Source of the DNA: Gonapodya sp. JEL0774
Lineage: Eukaryota > Monoblepharomycota > Monoblepharidomycetes > Monoblepharidales > Gonapodyaceae
Length of the DNA stretch: 64,000 nucleotides
Reading direction: 5' to 3'
Assembly: GCA_027604505.1 (NCBI GenBank)
Contig: JADIIX010000026.1
Coordinates: forward strand, 62,001-126,000
Shown: in pieces, positions 1-12,357 of the stretch
Position numbering within the stretch: the first letter of the stretch is position 1
Layout of the letters: each line of letters opens with the position of its first letter
The notes under the pieces: generated by a model
The model's database searches: none
Told to the model about the DNA's origin: nothing
The model's input: only the letters and a program-made list of their open reading frames with translations
Made by a program: the position numbers and the translations under genes

Positions 1-1017
1 AATGAGCGAGCATATTGTGGCGCCTTCGCACGATGGTAGTGACAATTCAGTGACTGAGTTTTGAATTGAGCACGGCAAGTCCTCACCAACAAACCAGCCA
101 GCAAAAAGAGCAGTTTCCACAAGAGCGAGCTGGTGCGGTGCCGGAGAGGGAAGGAATGTGTTGTGCGAATCCAAGGAGGTGTTTGAGGGCTCAAAGGAGA
201 AAAGAGGTAGATCTGGGGGAGAGTGGATGACAGGCGTTGGAAGTGCAAATGAGTTCACGTGGCCATTCACCGAACGAACTGTGTACCAAACAACCTGACG
301 CCGCTCCATCCCACCATCACCTCAGCATACGTGATCATGTCTTCTCCCTTGGACTTCTTCGTGCCTTTACAGAAACGCAGATGTTCCAAGAAATGATTCA
401 CAAGCATTTCGCTGCGATACATGAGCGACCACGACCTCTTCGCTACCGCTTCTTCCAAGCCGCCGATTCCTCCCGAAGCTTCATTGTTTGTAAGGAACTC
501 ACAAACAGCGCATGGCACTGTTGTCCAGTGGAGTGATAGAATCAGGACATCTATGATTTGGCGTCTGGTTAGCGAGCGCAAGACTTGGAGCATCCCAGGG
601 TTCTGCTCGCTCAAGGGCATAGAGAAGCAGACAATATCACTGCTGCTGGCCGACTCCAAAGGCAGCTGCTCAAACAGGTTCCCAAACACAAGTGAATATG
701 TTTGCGATGAATATACATAAGTGAATCGCACCTCCCTCAGCAGGGACATGCATGTTGACATCAAATTTTCCATTCATCACTCCCTTTGCAGAGAGCTTTG
801 AGTTCATTTCTGAATTCAAGGTGTATATGAGTTGATAGAGTTGATGGAATTTGTTCACAGCTATTAAATACTGCTTGAATCCCGCTTTTTCCATTTCTAT
901 TGATTGCTCACAAAGAGCTGGATTCTCTCTCCAAAAACCTTCGTGAGGGTTGATGTTTCTGTCGTGGGAGTGAAGAAGGAAAGCGGGGCTGCAATGTAGG
1001 CCGAACATATCCCGAAC
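1..1017. other. unresolved window edge with open reading on both strands
   Basis: I could not build a convincing gene here. On the minus strand, 267-773 and 670-1008 are open and could be two exons of one gene reading out to the left. No clean phase-matched GT-AG junction joins them. On the plus strand, 237-536 is open and carries a stretch around 333-480 (LLRAFTETQMFQEMI) that resembles the TQMF segment near the C-terminus of DENN domains. That would be the last exon of a gene entering from upstream of the window. Both readings look equally protein-like, so I name neither. Sequence to the left of base 1 would settle it. Confidence 0.25.
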
Positions 1018-2391
1018 ATGACATTAATTATCGATGCACAAGAACGAGGATCGTTGGCTGAACAAGGATTAACCTCATTCACCGACCGCGACACCACGGA
1101 TTTGATGGACGTGAGTCTGGTGAGATTCCACCTTTGGCGATTGTGCGAATGACGCGGCGTTAGTGATCGGGTTTGACATGCAGGTACCCCAATCCGATGC
1201 ACCCGTCATTTTGCCCAGCGACAGTGATGCCACATCTGAAAAGAAGCCGTTGGACAAGCCAACGCCCATCAACGTGGTAGGCGGGGAACACAAGGCTGTA
1301 TGTAATGAGCGTTCGCTAAGAATTGATGCGATTCGTTGCGCAACGGCTGGACTGATTCGCTTGTACATCTCAAAGGCTAGTTCCATCGTGAATGCAAATC
1401 TTCCTATGGTGAAAAGATTCGTCGCCGCAAGTGAGGTGAGTTGAGCCACAATGCACCATGGGCATGCCACACATCGGGAGATCCCGCCCGTACAAGAAGT
1501 TGCTGGCGCTCGAGGGAATAGAATCTGGGCGGAGATGAAATATAGGAAAGGCAACACAGGTCTGGTCCTGGGTATTGGGAAGAAATAGGCGCGGTCTACT
1601 GCTGATTGTCAGAGTGGGGCATGTCCGTTTTCATTCCCGGTTTTGACTTCATCTCACATCTGTCAACGCATGTTTTCCAAAAAAAAAAAAATCACCACGA
1701 AATCGTAATCCGAAAGGACCACTACGGTGAGCTCAGAGTAATGAATCAATCCTCATGACATCATCTTGAATCTGTAGATCCGCACGATCCTTCAACAGAC
1801 TTCGTACGAGTCCGCGATTTTTCATATTCTCCTACTGATCCGCTACACTACGGCCTGGCTCGGACGACCTTTCCAGACTATGTATCGCGACATGCCAATT
1901 TGACAAGCAGCGTGACTCGAATCCTCCGCGAAAGCTTTAAGGCTGAGGGGTGGACTTTCCATAGAGGAAGAGTCACCAGTAGCTTCCCAGCATTGGGTGA
2001 GACCGAAATGTCTGTTGCGAAAGATCAGATTGTTTGGGTGATGGGGGACATCACTGATGCCCGTGGACAGGAAGAGGAAGGTGCAACAGGAGCTAATAAT
2101 GGTGAGTCGTATGTATGTGCACATGGCCCGATAAGTCTCTGCATACCGTGCGATTTGTCAGACTTAGTAACATTGGATGCTCCTTCGCCCACGCTCTTGC
2201 CTTTGGATCTGAGCTTTCAACTTCTTAACACGCGAGCAAAACTAGTTGAACTTGGCAACGGATGGTCGGTTGGGCTTCGAATTTCGGTGGAGGTTGGTTA
2301 TGAGGACGAAGATGTCGCTCACCCCGACAGAATTGTTGTAATAAAGAGTGGACTCATACCTTCAAATGGATTAGTACTGGAAACGCATTAA
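1018..2391 (+). CDS. SH3-domain protein (325 aa, five exons)
   Basis: Exons 1018-1110, 1184-1435, 1481-1559, 1778-2101 and 2162-2391 join in frame through GT-AG introns and sum to 978 nt. The C-terminal third reads as an SH3 domain. It has an ALGETEMSVAKDQIVWVMGD segment (the usual ALYDYE...GD-I strand pattern), then GNGWSVG, and ends with SGLIPSNGLVLE, like the classical GLIPSNYVEL end of SH3 folds. About 50 residues are inserted between the first strands and the WSVG strand. A tract just before the domain (VRDFSYSPTDPLHYG, coded about 1810-1860) also looks conserved. SH3 domains bind proline-rich ligands, often in actin, polarity or signalling complexes. The partner is unknown. The start at 1018 is the first ATG of the first credible exon, but an upstream exon is possible. 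The last intron (60 bp) is in frame and could be retained. Confidence 0.7.
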
Positions 2392-2614
2392 AGCAGACCG
2401 TGTGAGCATTTTTCTTTTGTTTATATTTTGCATGATTGCATGTAATCACAACAGTAATGGCGTACGAGTGATTGATTTCCATTTCTCGATTTCCTCGATG
2501 GACTCACCTTTTGGTGTGGGCGCCGAGGCACAGCAAGCCTGGTCGATGGAGAGGTGTGGCAGCCTTCCCTTCCCACTTCGCAACAGAAAAAATCCCCATT
2601 GATCCCCATCCAGC

Positions 2615-4276
2615 ATGAAGTATCGTAGCACACGTGGTGGCGCTTCAGGTGTCTCGTTCGAGCACGCTCTTTTTGACGGTCTCGCCCGTGATGGAGGGCT
2701 CTACATCCCGCACTTTATCCCGAGCTTTTCGCTGGAGCAAATCGCACAACTCCAGGGCCTTTCTTATCCAAAGATGGCGCTGGCTATTTTCCGTCCCTAC
2801 ATCGACTCAGCAGAAATTCCGGACAGAGACCTGCTCGACATCCTCGAACGCTCGTTCGCTTCGTTCGACTCGCCGTCAGTTTCCCCCCTCATTCAATTGC
2901 CAGGCAGCTCAGATGGACTTTCAATCTTGGAACTCTGGCACGGGCCAACGTTCGCATTTAAGGACGTGGCCCTACAGGTCGTCGGGAACCTCTTTGAGTA
3001 CTTCCTCACCCGACGAAACTCCCCGATCTCCAACGGTACAGCTAATGGCACCACTAACGGACATACCACCAAAAACGAAGAGCACGCCATTACCGTTCTG
3101 GGTGCCACTTCCGGAGACACCGGCTCCGCTGCCATTTACGGCCTTCGAGGGAAGAAGTCCATCAAAGTCTTCATCCTCCACCCCAAGGGTCGGGTGAGCC
3201 CAGTCCAAGAAGCGCAAATGACCACGGTGCTGGATGATAACGTGTTCAACGTTGCGGTTGAGGGCACATTTGACGACTGCCAAGAGGTCGTGAAGTCTTG
3301 CTTCAACGATTTCAATTTCCGGGCCGAACACCACCTTGCCGCGGTCAACTCGATCAATTGGGCCCGCATCCTTTCTCAGATTACGTACTACTTTTCTGCC
3401 TATTTTCAACACCTCGCACAACGTGGCCTCACGCTCGACCCTTCCGCATCCTCCACCGACGCTCCCCAGGTCTCATTCTCGGTTCCTACCGGTAATTTCG
3501 GAGACATTCTAGCCGGTTACTATGCAACTCGAATGGGTTTGCCCACCGGCCGTCTCCTCGTGGCCACTAACCGCAATGACATTCTTCACCGATTCCTCCA
3601 GTCCGGCGACTATGCAAAGCGTCGCGATCCCACATCTGGTGAGATTCTCGATGCCCACGCCACGAGCTCCCCTGCCATGGATATTCTCGTGAGCAGTAAT
3701 TTCGAGCGATTGTGCTGGTACCTGGAGCGCGGAGATTCCCGGTTGACAGACCCCGGCACTTCGGATAGCATAGCCGAAGACCGTGCCAGCGCTGCCGTCA
3801 AGTCCCACATGATCTCGCTCTCTTCCACTGGCTCCTTTTCTGTCGCGCCCGGAACTCTTGCGCTATGTCGTGAATTGTTCGATTCGGATATGGTTGACGA
3901 CGAAGCAACAGCGGATTGTATTCACAGGTATTACGCCAAGTCCGGATACGTTCTTGATCCGCATACAGCGGTCGGCGTGGTTTCCGCCGAGCGAGCTGCG
4001 GCTCGGGATAGTGCCGTGTGGGATTTGCGCACGGTGGTGTGCTTGGCAACTGCGCACCCCGGCAAGTTCCCAGAGTCGGTGCTGGAGGCGTTGCAAAGAG
4101 GTGGGAAAATGGTGGATTATGCTGAGATTGCGACCAAGGAGATGCTGGCGCTGGAGGGTATGCCCCGGCGGTGTGTGGAGGTCAAAACTGGTGGTGGGAA
4201 CAAAGCACTTGCCTTGGAAGGCGTGAAAAAGGTAGTTCGAGACGCTGCGGAGGGGAAGGACGTTTTCAACGCTTGA
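2615..4276 (+). CDS. THR4: threonine synthase
   Basis: This is a 553-residue intronless gene. Threonine synthase converts O-phospho-L-homoserine to L-threonine with pyridoxal phosphate, the last step of threonine synthesis. The N-terminus (MKYRSTRGG) is typical of the fungal/bacterial ThrC class. The PLP lysine is K116 in FAFKD. The phosphate-binding loop GATSGDTGSAA and the downstream VPTGNFGDILAGYYA motif are intact. Length is normal for fungal Thr4 (about 510-550 residues). A short Asn/Thr/Gly-rich stretch around residues 140-155 is probably a surface loop. It lies tail-to-tail with the OTU1 gene. The ATG at 2615 is supported by the conserved N-terminus. Confidence 0.97.
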   Translation: MKYRSTRGGASGVSFEHALFDGLARDGGLYIPHFIPSFSLEQIAQLQGLSYPKMALAIFRPYIDSAEIPDRDLLDILERSFASFDSPSVSPLIQLPGSSDGLSILELWHGPTFAFKDVALQVVGNLFEYFLTRRNSPISNGTANGTTNGHTTKNEEHAITVLGATSGDTGSAAIYGLRGKKSIKVFILHPKGRVSPVQEAQMTTVLDDNVFNVAVEGTFDDCQEVVKSCFNDFNFRAEHHLAAVNSINWARILSQITYYFSAYFQHLAQRGLTLDPSASSTDAPQVSFSVPTGNFGDILAGYYATRMGLPTGRLLVATNRNDILHRFLQSGDYAKRRDPTSGEILDAHATSSPAMDILVSSNFERLCWYLERGDSRLTDPGTSDSIAEDRASAAVKSHMISLSSTGSFSVAPGTLALCRELFDSDMVDDEATADCIHRYYAKSGYVLDPHTAVGVVSAERAAARDSAVWDLRTVVCLATAHPGKFPESVLEALQRGGKMVDYAEIATKEMLALEGMPRRCVEVKTGGGNKALALEGVKKVVRDAAEGKDVFNA

Positions 4277-4572
4277 AACTCTCTGATTTTTCGAACTGAG
4301 ACTGGAATAGAGCGATTGCTTTGACTTTCTCGGCGGAGAGCTTCCGTTGTGACCATTGTGATACATAGACGGAGACCCATTTGGGCTTCTAGATTTGCAA
4401 ATGAACCTGAAAAATGAATTTTCACCATTCGATTTGCATTATCGCATCCGTGCTTCGTTAACTATGTACTCTATGACGCTGGAAGTGCTCTAATTGTTCC
4501 ACTCTTCGTCATGCTCACAGTTAAAATTACAAGTGACACCCTCCGCTCTCCTTAGTACGGAGCACTCGCGAC

Positions 4573-6156
4573 CTAGCTGTACTCGGTGAACTCGGCATGA
4601 CCCGTTTCGAGTGCGTGCGCCTGAGCTTCTTTCTGCCCAACCAATCCTGTGTATACCAACGGTTGGGTGAACGTGAAACAAGGCATTTCACTCATCGAGC
4701 GAACTCGATTATCATCCAAACGTCTCAATGCATGACCCACCCTTCTTGCACACCCCACACCTCAACGTAAACGTTGCCAGGTCCGTGTACTTCTTCTTCT
4801 TCTTCCACAGCTCGGCCATACGTTTAGCGGCGTCCAAAACCTGAATCTCGTCGGAACCAAAACGGGTTTGGTCAAAGTCGGCAGGTGCGGAGTGGAAAGG
4901 ACTGATAGCTATGGCGTCGTAGTGGATGCCCCTGGGACAGGGAAACAATGCGCGGATAGTGCAGCAGGTTGTGAGGTTGGCATGGAGGGAGGCCCCAAGA
5001 TGGCGGCTTCTGGTCATCATATAGTGGCATTTGAACACCTTTATTTCACAGCTCGAGTCTCCGAGATCCCTTGAGATGAGTCCTCCTTCTGCTCTTTCAT
5101 ATTTTGCCGACACGCTGTTGAGCGTCCTGACACTCACGAGTATATCACCACGACCCTCTGACTCCATCTGCCCTCTCCAAACCTATCCGCTCTCCCTGTA
5201 GCTACGTCCACCGAGGCAATCTCGACGCGAAAGTGCTCGCTGAGTATCGAGAGTTCCACCGCGCCGCCCCATGAGTTGGGCTCCTGAATCCAGCGGCAGT
5301 AGTCTGACGGGTCACGGCCCAGAACAGCGGACGAGTACGTGTCGGGTTGGCGGAGGATGGCGTCAGCAACGACTTGGAAATGTGTCGAGGAGAGGAGTAG
5401 ATTTCGGTTTGAGGCAATGCACTGGCGGCGACCTTTTGCATGAACCAAACACCTTTTCTTAACTTCGCGTGTCCGCTAGCATCATTCTGCGTGACGTATG
5501 CCACGCTTCGGAACAAGCACGAGTTGTCATCCGCTTGCTCCCTCACGACGAGAATGCCCTCGCCCACTGGAATGCCGTTCTCGTCCCCGGGGAGAGACAC
5601 TGGTGACGGTGCTGGTAAGGAGGAGGAAGCGGATGGTCGCGAGGGAGGCAGGTTGGATTGGGAACTGTGGGATGCGGGGTTGAATGTTTCAGCGGGGGGA
5701 GAAGTGGGCGCCGGTGTGGGAGATGGAGCGCGCTCAGATGCTTCAACGAGAAGCTGTTCTCCATCGCGAATGCCGCATCTTTAAAACGGAGGCGAAATGG
5801 CCAAGATTTGCGTGACATGCCTCCATGGTGAGACAGCGGACGACAGCTCCAAATCGGTACAAGTAACGTACGTCGCAAGCGAGTCCGAGTCGAGATATTT
5901 GAGAGGTTTCGGAGGGAAGCCCGCCTTGACTGTGTCGTCGATTTGCGTCAAGCGGGCGGCACGTTCACGTTGATCACTCAATCGAAGTCGGCGTTCTCAA
6001 TCATCGGCCAGCATTGAGCATTCACTCACGGACCAATCTATCCACAGAAATGCTCGATGCTTTTGCAATTTCCTCCTTGAGCTCTGCAAGCGAGGACGTT
6101 TGAGATAATGATGCCCCTACGGTTTGCAGCCCTCTCTCGGTTCTTATTCTGAGACG
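4573..6156 (-). CDS. OTU1: OTU-family deubiquitinase, OTU1/YOD1 type
   Basis: OTU1/YOD1 removes ubiquitin chains from substrates of the AAA-ATPase Cdc48/p97. Domain order matches the family. A ubiquitin-like UBX-type domain comes first, with KAGFPPKPL as the typical grip and IRDGEQLLVEA as the last strand. The OTU domain follows with catalytic Cys in ADDNSCLFRS and catalytic His in GIHYDAIA. A C-terminal C2H2 finger has CGVC in one exon and HALETGH in the last, ending FTEYS. About five short introns are placed by matching phase: one splits the UBL (about 5870-5782), one follows KLRK (about 5455-5385) and one lies inside the zinc finger. The first codons are missing. Reading is secure from the CGT at 6156 downward, where an acceptor (ccatcag) precedes RLRIRTERG, so a tiny ATG-bearing first exon must lie further upstream. 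Confidence 0.9.
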
Positions 6157-6666
6157 CTGATGGAATACGAAATCGCCAAGGGGGGAAAGTCATGTAATTG
6201 AGCAAGTGCGCAACTGCTGCTCAGAGTGAGTGGGCATCGCTTGAGTCTGAAACACACCATGTGGATGGATGGGTTGAGATGGAGTGGTGCTGGGCCAGTT
6301 CCTGAACGGTGGGCCACAGGCAAACTCCGGAATTGGAGCAGAAAGCGTAAAGTGAATACATTGTTTATTTGTAATCTCATCGTCTGAAGCTGAAGGAAAT
6401 CTCCTTCCGAATCTCAAGAAGCGAACTGAGCTGGTATCAGATTCAGCAACAAGCAGGAAAACCAGTTCAATTCTCAAGACTTGCATCTGGTAGCTAGATG
6501 AAGCATCGAATTGCAACCAACCTAGGAAATTCAATCATTGTGTAGCGAGACCAAGCTTCAAACAGTTATAATAATGGTACGGTGCACGAACTCGGCTGCA
6601 CGGGTCATAGATCCCGACGACTAGATCCCAGCTCACACCTAATACCTGCACTAAAGCAGCTGCAAC
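6157..6666. promoter_or_regulatory. divergent intergenic region, OTU1 / aldo-keto reductase
   Basis: This stretch separates two divergently transcribed genes and should hold both promoters plus the missing first exon of OTU1. Open frames here (for example minus 6190-6534) have no recognisable family and no neighbouring exon to join. I see no clear TATA box or strong repeat. Confidence 0.4.
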
Positions 6667-8758
6667 ATGGCCGACCCTTCGCTCCCGAACATGAAGTATG
6701 TACGGCTAGGAAATACTGGCCTCCAGGTGTCCCGAATCTGTCTAGTGAGTTGCTGTTCTCGTCCCGATCATGGCGCACTCAATCATTCACCACTCCAGGG
6801 CTGCATGAGTTTTGGAAGTCCAGCTTGGGCCAACTACGTCGTTGGAGAAGAAGAATCGCTCCCGTTGATTAAGTACGCGTGGGATGCTGGCATTAGTGAG
6901 TGGATTGAAGGTGTATCATTCCTCCATATCAAGACCTAACCGATGAGCCTACAGATTTCTTCGATACCGCCAATGCATACTCTCAGGGCTATTCTGAGGT
7001 CATTGTGGGGTGAGGAGTTTTAATCGGTGCTAATAGCTGCCGAGATGACTACAAACATAATTGTACCAACTCCAAAAGACACGCCTTGACCAAGTACCAA
7101 ATCCCCCGCGACCGTGTCGGTGAGTTACTGTCGAGATGATCTCACTAATATTTTTTTCACGGATATCCTCTCTTCCCCTCCCAGTGATTGCCACCAAGGT
7201 CTACTTCCCGGTGTACCCCATGCAACCTGAATTTGCTCCTCGCAAGTTTTACAGCCTCTCACTCTCATCAAATCCTCTTCTTAACTTTCGCTTTGTAACC
7301 AGAATTCAAGCCCCCTCCACGCGTCCACAAGCCCCTTGCGCACAATCGCGGAGGACTCTCACGTAAAGCCATCATGCAAGAGGTGGACGCATCGCTAAAA
7401 CGGCTGGGAACAGACTACATTGATCTGTATCAAACGCACCGCTGGGATTATGATACGCCTATTGAAGAGGTGTGTTTATCCTCTAGGTTTTGGAACCGCT
7501 ACACTGTTCTGCGTCCTTACCTTTACCCCGAGACCCTACTTGCCCTTCACGATCTTGTTCGCTCAGGAAAAGTTCGTTACTTGGGGACTTCTTCTATGTG
7601 GGGTGCGTAATAGCCTCGATCTCGTCGCTCACATGTCTTCGCCTCCAAACCTCACCGCGTAATCAACTGGCATGGACAGCATGGCAGCTTTCCAAAGCGA
7701 ATTACACCGCAAAGCTACATGGCCTCACGCCGTTTGTGTCGATGCGTATGTCAAGATCCGTTGCTGACTGCTGTGGTTTGAATTTGATCTGCGTTGTCAT
7801 CCACTTTCCTCGCAGAGAATTTCCACAACGCATTGTATCGGGAGGAGGAGCGTGAGGCTAGTGGAAATTTTTTGATTTATTTGATTTGGACTTCAAAGCT
7901 CACTCAGGCTTGTCCGGGACGACTCAGATGATGCCCCTCGTCAAGGACCAAGGGATGGCCGTGAGTGGATACACTTTTCTGGTATTCTCCGAATCGCGCA
8001 ATGTAGACTGAAATTGTCCACATAGTGCATTCCATGGTCCCCGCGTAAGATTTTGTCCGGCGTATGTGAATACATCTGAAAACTTGAATATCGCGGTTGC
8101 CCTCCTCAGTCGCTCAGGGTCTCCTCGCCGGACGAAATCGCGGAACTCCCCGCGAACAAGGTACGAGCCGAAAATGCTTTTTGTTCGTCTCACAACGCGA
8201 CTGACACTTGGCTAGGTTTGGGAGGAGTTCCCGCTCCGGGCAACCGGTTCGCAAAGGATGATCGCGGGGCGGCCCTTGCCGACGTTGACGAGATCATCAA
8301 CCGTGTAGATGAGCTTTCGAAGAAACATAAGCAAACGATGAGCTCGGTTGCGTTGGCGTGGTCGGTGGGTACTGTGCAGCGTTCAAAAATTTCGGACGGC
8401 CGAGTTTGATTGTTTGCGGACAGCTTTCTAAGGATTTCGTTACTGCTCCGATCGTGGGTGTTTCCAAAAAGAAGTACATCGATGTGAGTGAATCAATCTT
8501 GTGTCAGGTTCTGTAAACCTGACAGGCGGGGTTGGCAACAGGACGCCGTCCGTGCTGTGGGCCTCAAACTGAGCCCAGAGGAAGTCAAGTATATCGACGC
8601 TCCTTGTGAGTTATGCTCTGATTACCATCATGCGGGTTGATGGTCTACCAATTCTCATGCATCGCCGCATCACGTTCCGTTCTTCATTGGTCTATTTGCA
8701 TCATCGGTAAATTAATGGAAATAGACCAGCCTAAGACTATAAAAGGCCACTTGTAAGA
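6667..8758 (+). CDS. aldo/keto reductase, about ten exons
   Basis: This is an NADPH-dependent oxidoreductase of the aldo/keto reductase superfamily, closest in pattern to the YakC/AAD-type (aryl-alcohol dehydrogenase-like) enzymes. The chain starts [19 protein letters not shown] and passes through GCMSFGSP. It contains all four catalytic residues: Asp in [10 protein letters not shown], Tyr in YSQGYSE, Lys in VIATKVYFP and His in QTHRWD. Later come CIPWSP/LAQGLLAG and the C-terminal [13 protein letters not shown] and [10 protein letters not shown]. Exons are very short and joined by GT-AG introns of about 50-100 bp. The last junction makes [12 protein letters not shown] and stop at 8756-8758. 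The physiological substrate cannot be inferred. The ATG at 6667 sits one motif before the first strand, as usual. Confidence 0.9.
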
Positions 8759-8875
8759 ATATTACGTCTGAAATTGTCCACCTTCATATTTCATCGAATA
8801 CTGAACTTTTCATCATGGGTCAAAATAATGAGGACTGGCCACTGTCACGAGCAATTCATTCGACTTTGCAGTTAG

Positions 8876-11800
8876 ATGCCAGAAGATGTGCGGCGCCTTC
8901 CAGAATCTGCCATCAGAAAACTACGCTCAACAGTCATCATTTCGTCTTTATCCCAGTGCGTCGCGGAGCTTTTACAAAACAGTCTGTGTCCAGTGTCTTC
9001 GCATTCTCTCTACTGTGACTGAATGGAGCCAGAACCCTCCAAGGTATCGACGCAGGCGCCTCGGTAGTTGACATAATATTTGACGCGGAGGATTTGTTCG
9101 CTCAAGTATCGGACGACGGGGTGGGAATTCGCCCGGACGACTTAAAGTTGGTTGGACAGCGATACCGTGAGCTACAGAACATTGGCAACTTTCTGCGGTA
9201 GTAGCACCACTGGAAACTTCATGATACAATTAGTGACATCCAAATGCTCTGGTTTGGACGATTTGAGTACTCTTCAAACGTTTGGTTTCCGGGGTGAAGG
9301 TCAGTCACATCCACCAAAGCGTTATAAATATCCGAGGGTGGTTCAAATCACTTAGACGGTGGTTTGATGACAGCACTCGCAAGCGCGTCGGAAGTTGCCA
9401 CTGTGGAAATTCGGAGCAGACACAAAGATTACGTGCAAACCTGGGCAAAGGTCGTCAAGGTAGCTGTTAATGCCCTTCCCATCGGCACTCAAAGATTGAC
9501 TTCGCTGTTATTTCGCAAAGGATGGCAAAATATTGCGATACGGGCCTTCCCTTGCTCCACGGACGTGCTCGGGAACGACCATTACGATTCGAGATCTTTT
9601 CAGTAAGGTGTGTCGTGGGAATGCGTTGCTTGCACCTCACATCACGCCGAATAGGATTTAATATCCCTCGACTTTATGTACAGCTTCCAGTACGCCTTAA
9701 GAGCTCAAACCCTGGCGAAATACGTGAACAGGTCCAACGGGCTGTGGAAACAATCATTCTCGTTTGGCCACAGATGTCGTTGACCCTCACGGACCGTGCG
9801 CAGCAAAGAAAACTAGTTTTGACGAGGAAAGCGAACTCGATGTTATCAACGTTTAGGCAGATTTTCGGGTCGGCGATATCCCAGGTGGCTACCCCTGACC
9901 GTTCCCTATTGTCCAGTATTGTTCACTTCATATCGTCCCACCGTTACCAGCACTTGTCACATGTTGATATCAGCAAGGGTCATTTTCGGATCTCTGGGCT
10001 CGTTTCTTCTCGTGGATATCCTTCCAAGGCGCTACAATTTATCTGTGAGTGTTGGCGCCAGTTGACATTTGGCAATCGATTCTGACCTCGGTTGGTGGTC
10101 AAGATGTCAATGCCCACGCGTTGATTACGTGTGAAGTTCACAAGCGGATAAATAAAGTGTTCGCAATGAGTGATCTGTGTAGGACAAATGACACCGCAGA
10201 AGATCCAGTTCTCTCCATGCTGACTGAACAGACTGTGATGAAGATGAGTACGTTTGCCAAGTTATGGCTTGATGTGATTTCGAAATGTTCAACCGGAGGA
10301 CATTCTCCTAGGGTCCTCTCGCGAGAAAAAGACCACATTTGAGAAGTACGGCATTTATGTATTGAACATCTCATGTCCGCCGTCGGCATATGATCTCCTG
10401 CTTGATCCGAGTAAATGTATGGTCGAGTTCGCAGTGAGTCACTCAGCAGCCGTCTCTGCTTCGCTCAAAAGGCAGTGCTCGATTTCGGTGACTTTATTTT
10501 GTTATCTTTCTTTTTTCGAGGACTGGGACGCGATTCTGAGCCTAATCGAGCTGGTTGTCACTGATTTCCTCGAGAAGTGTGGACTGTTAGCGAATTCATC
10601 GAAGTCCACCGGAAATGCTGACATCGAAGCGACTGAATTAATATCGGATGAGACGTCCACTGCATTCAGTGCGAGGTGCGGTTCCTTGATTCGCAAGCGG
10701 AAGGGTGTAGATTCTTCCAATGAGAGTAATCTCAAGTATCCGCGAGCCGATCCCGAGTCTCTTGGAGTGCGAGGTGATATTGACTGGAGGAGAGAGTTTG
10801 CGGCGACAGATGCATCGCACGTTGGATGTGAAAATGCGGGGAGGGGGGAAACGCAGGAAGATCCGGAAGTTGTCTTCAGTTCGAATGGCATAAAATACTT
10901 GGTGAAGAGAGATCAAATAGCAGGTGGCTCTTTGTACTATGTTGACGCGAGGACAGGGAACTCGTGGGTTATATCTTCGCGTTTTGCATTCAGAGTAGGA
11001 CGGGGGGGTTTTCTAACAACAATGACAAAGCAGGTTCTCGACGTTGCCTGGCTGTGATGCCGCGAATCCGAACAGAGTCCACAAGCCTGTTGATGTCGCC
11101 TCCCACCAAGTGGACCGTTCCCATCTCCGTAAAACTTCCTCGTCCCGTGTCGGGGGAATCGAGTCCTCATGGGCTCGCGATGCACTTTCAAAGTGGAGGA
11201 ATCCTGTGTTTGCGGTACCGGAGAGGAGTATTGCCACAGTGTCAGGAGTCACCAATACTGCGAACTCATTCGAGGAACGACTTCGGTTTGGGAATTCCGC
11301 TTCAAATTTAGGTACACGGCATTCAAGCCATTACTTTAATGCTAACGTACCTCACAAGGAAACGGAGACCGCAATCGATAAAGCACAACTTGGCTGCGCT
11401 CGGGTGATTGCGCAGGTCGATGGAAAGTTTATTGTCTGCGTCATTCCGAACATGAAGGACGGGAACTGGCACATAGATCAAGCTGATCGATGCAGACAGG
11501 AGTCAGAGGATATCCTCCTTATTGTCGACCAACATGCAGCAGATGAAAGACGTCGATTGGAGAAACTGTGGCATGAACTGATTTCTGACATTGGCAAAAA
11601 TGGAGCTCCACCTTGCACCGTCAACAACAAGCAGAGATTCCCAAGTACCGTCGCAACGTTGGTGCTATCGCAACCAATCAAAGTTACCTTATCTTTGAGG
11701 GAGCTTGCCGCGGTAGACCGATATAGAGCCTGCTTCGAACGCTGGGGTATAAGCTTTGATATGTCCGACTTTCGCGAGTCAAGTTCCAGGTCCGAGCAGC

Positions 11801-12357
11801 CTGAAACTCCACATTCCCGCGAATCCGAACTCAATTGGACACAAAAAAACTCGGACTTTGTAACTGTCAAGGTCCTCACACTTCCCAAAACGATAGCGGA
11901 TCGTTGCATCACCGAACCTCGCATGGCACAGGAGCTTGTTCGAGGTTATTTGCAGCAGTTGGAAGTTAACAAGCCAGCGCTCACACCTCCAACAGTTGAA
12001 CCTAATCAAAAAGAGCCAGGTGCCCTGTGGTCGTTGATTTCTCAATCGCCTCGAGGACTGAGAGATTTGATGAATTCGAAGGCTTGTCGGGGTGCAATAA
12101 TGTTCGGTGATAAACTTGGAGTGAAAGAATGCGAGAATCTTATCAATGAACTGAAGGATTGTGATTTCCCATTCTCTTGTGCGCATGGTCGTCCGAGTAT
12201 GGTGCCACTCATTACGCTGAGCAAGGTCAGGGAACTCATGAGGACGACTAGAAGTGCCGAAGGAGGCAAGGGAGCCATTGTTGGACGTGTACAATGGGTT
12301 GGTGCAAGAAAGTGGAATCAGAAGGAAATGAATCTGGCGCGAAAAGCGACCGAGTAA
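8876..12357 (+). CDS. MLH3: DNA mismatch repair / meiotic crossover endonuclease MLH3
   Basis: This is a MutL homologue. MLH3 pairs with MLH1 to form the MutL-gamma endonuclease that makes meiotic crossovers and helps mismatch repair. The N-terminal GHKL ATPase is readable: RKLRSTVIISSLSQCVAELL, then NSIDAGAS across the first intron (donor near 8976), DDGVGI, and FGFRGE|ALASASEVA. YGIYVLNISCPPSAYDLLLDPSK marks the transducer subdomain. The C-terminal dimerisation/nuclease half has an intact metal motif DQHAADERRRLE, matching DQHA(X)2E(X)4E. ACRGAIMFGD and CAHGRPSM are the zinc-side motifs seen in MLH3 and PMS2-type proteins. The final exon 11044-12357 is large, and several small introns lie before it. 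ATG 8876 (MPEDVRRLPESAIRKL) was chosen because it directly precedes the conserved first helix. Confidence 0.92.

Noticed and set aside
1679-1692. run of A residues, possible poly(A) of a retrocopy
   Set aside because: It lies in an intron of the SH3 gene. No processed gene copy adjoins it.
8740-8750. TATA-like actataaaagg
   Set aside because: It is coding sequence: the end of the aldo/keto reductase (KTIKG).
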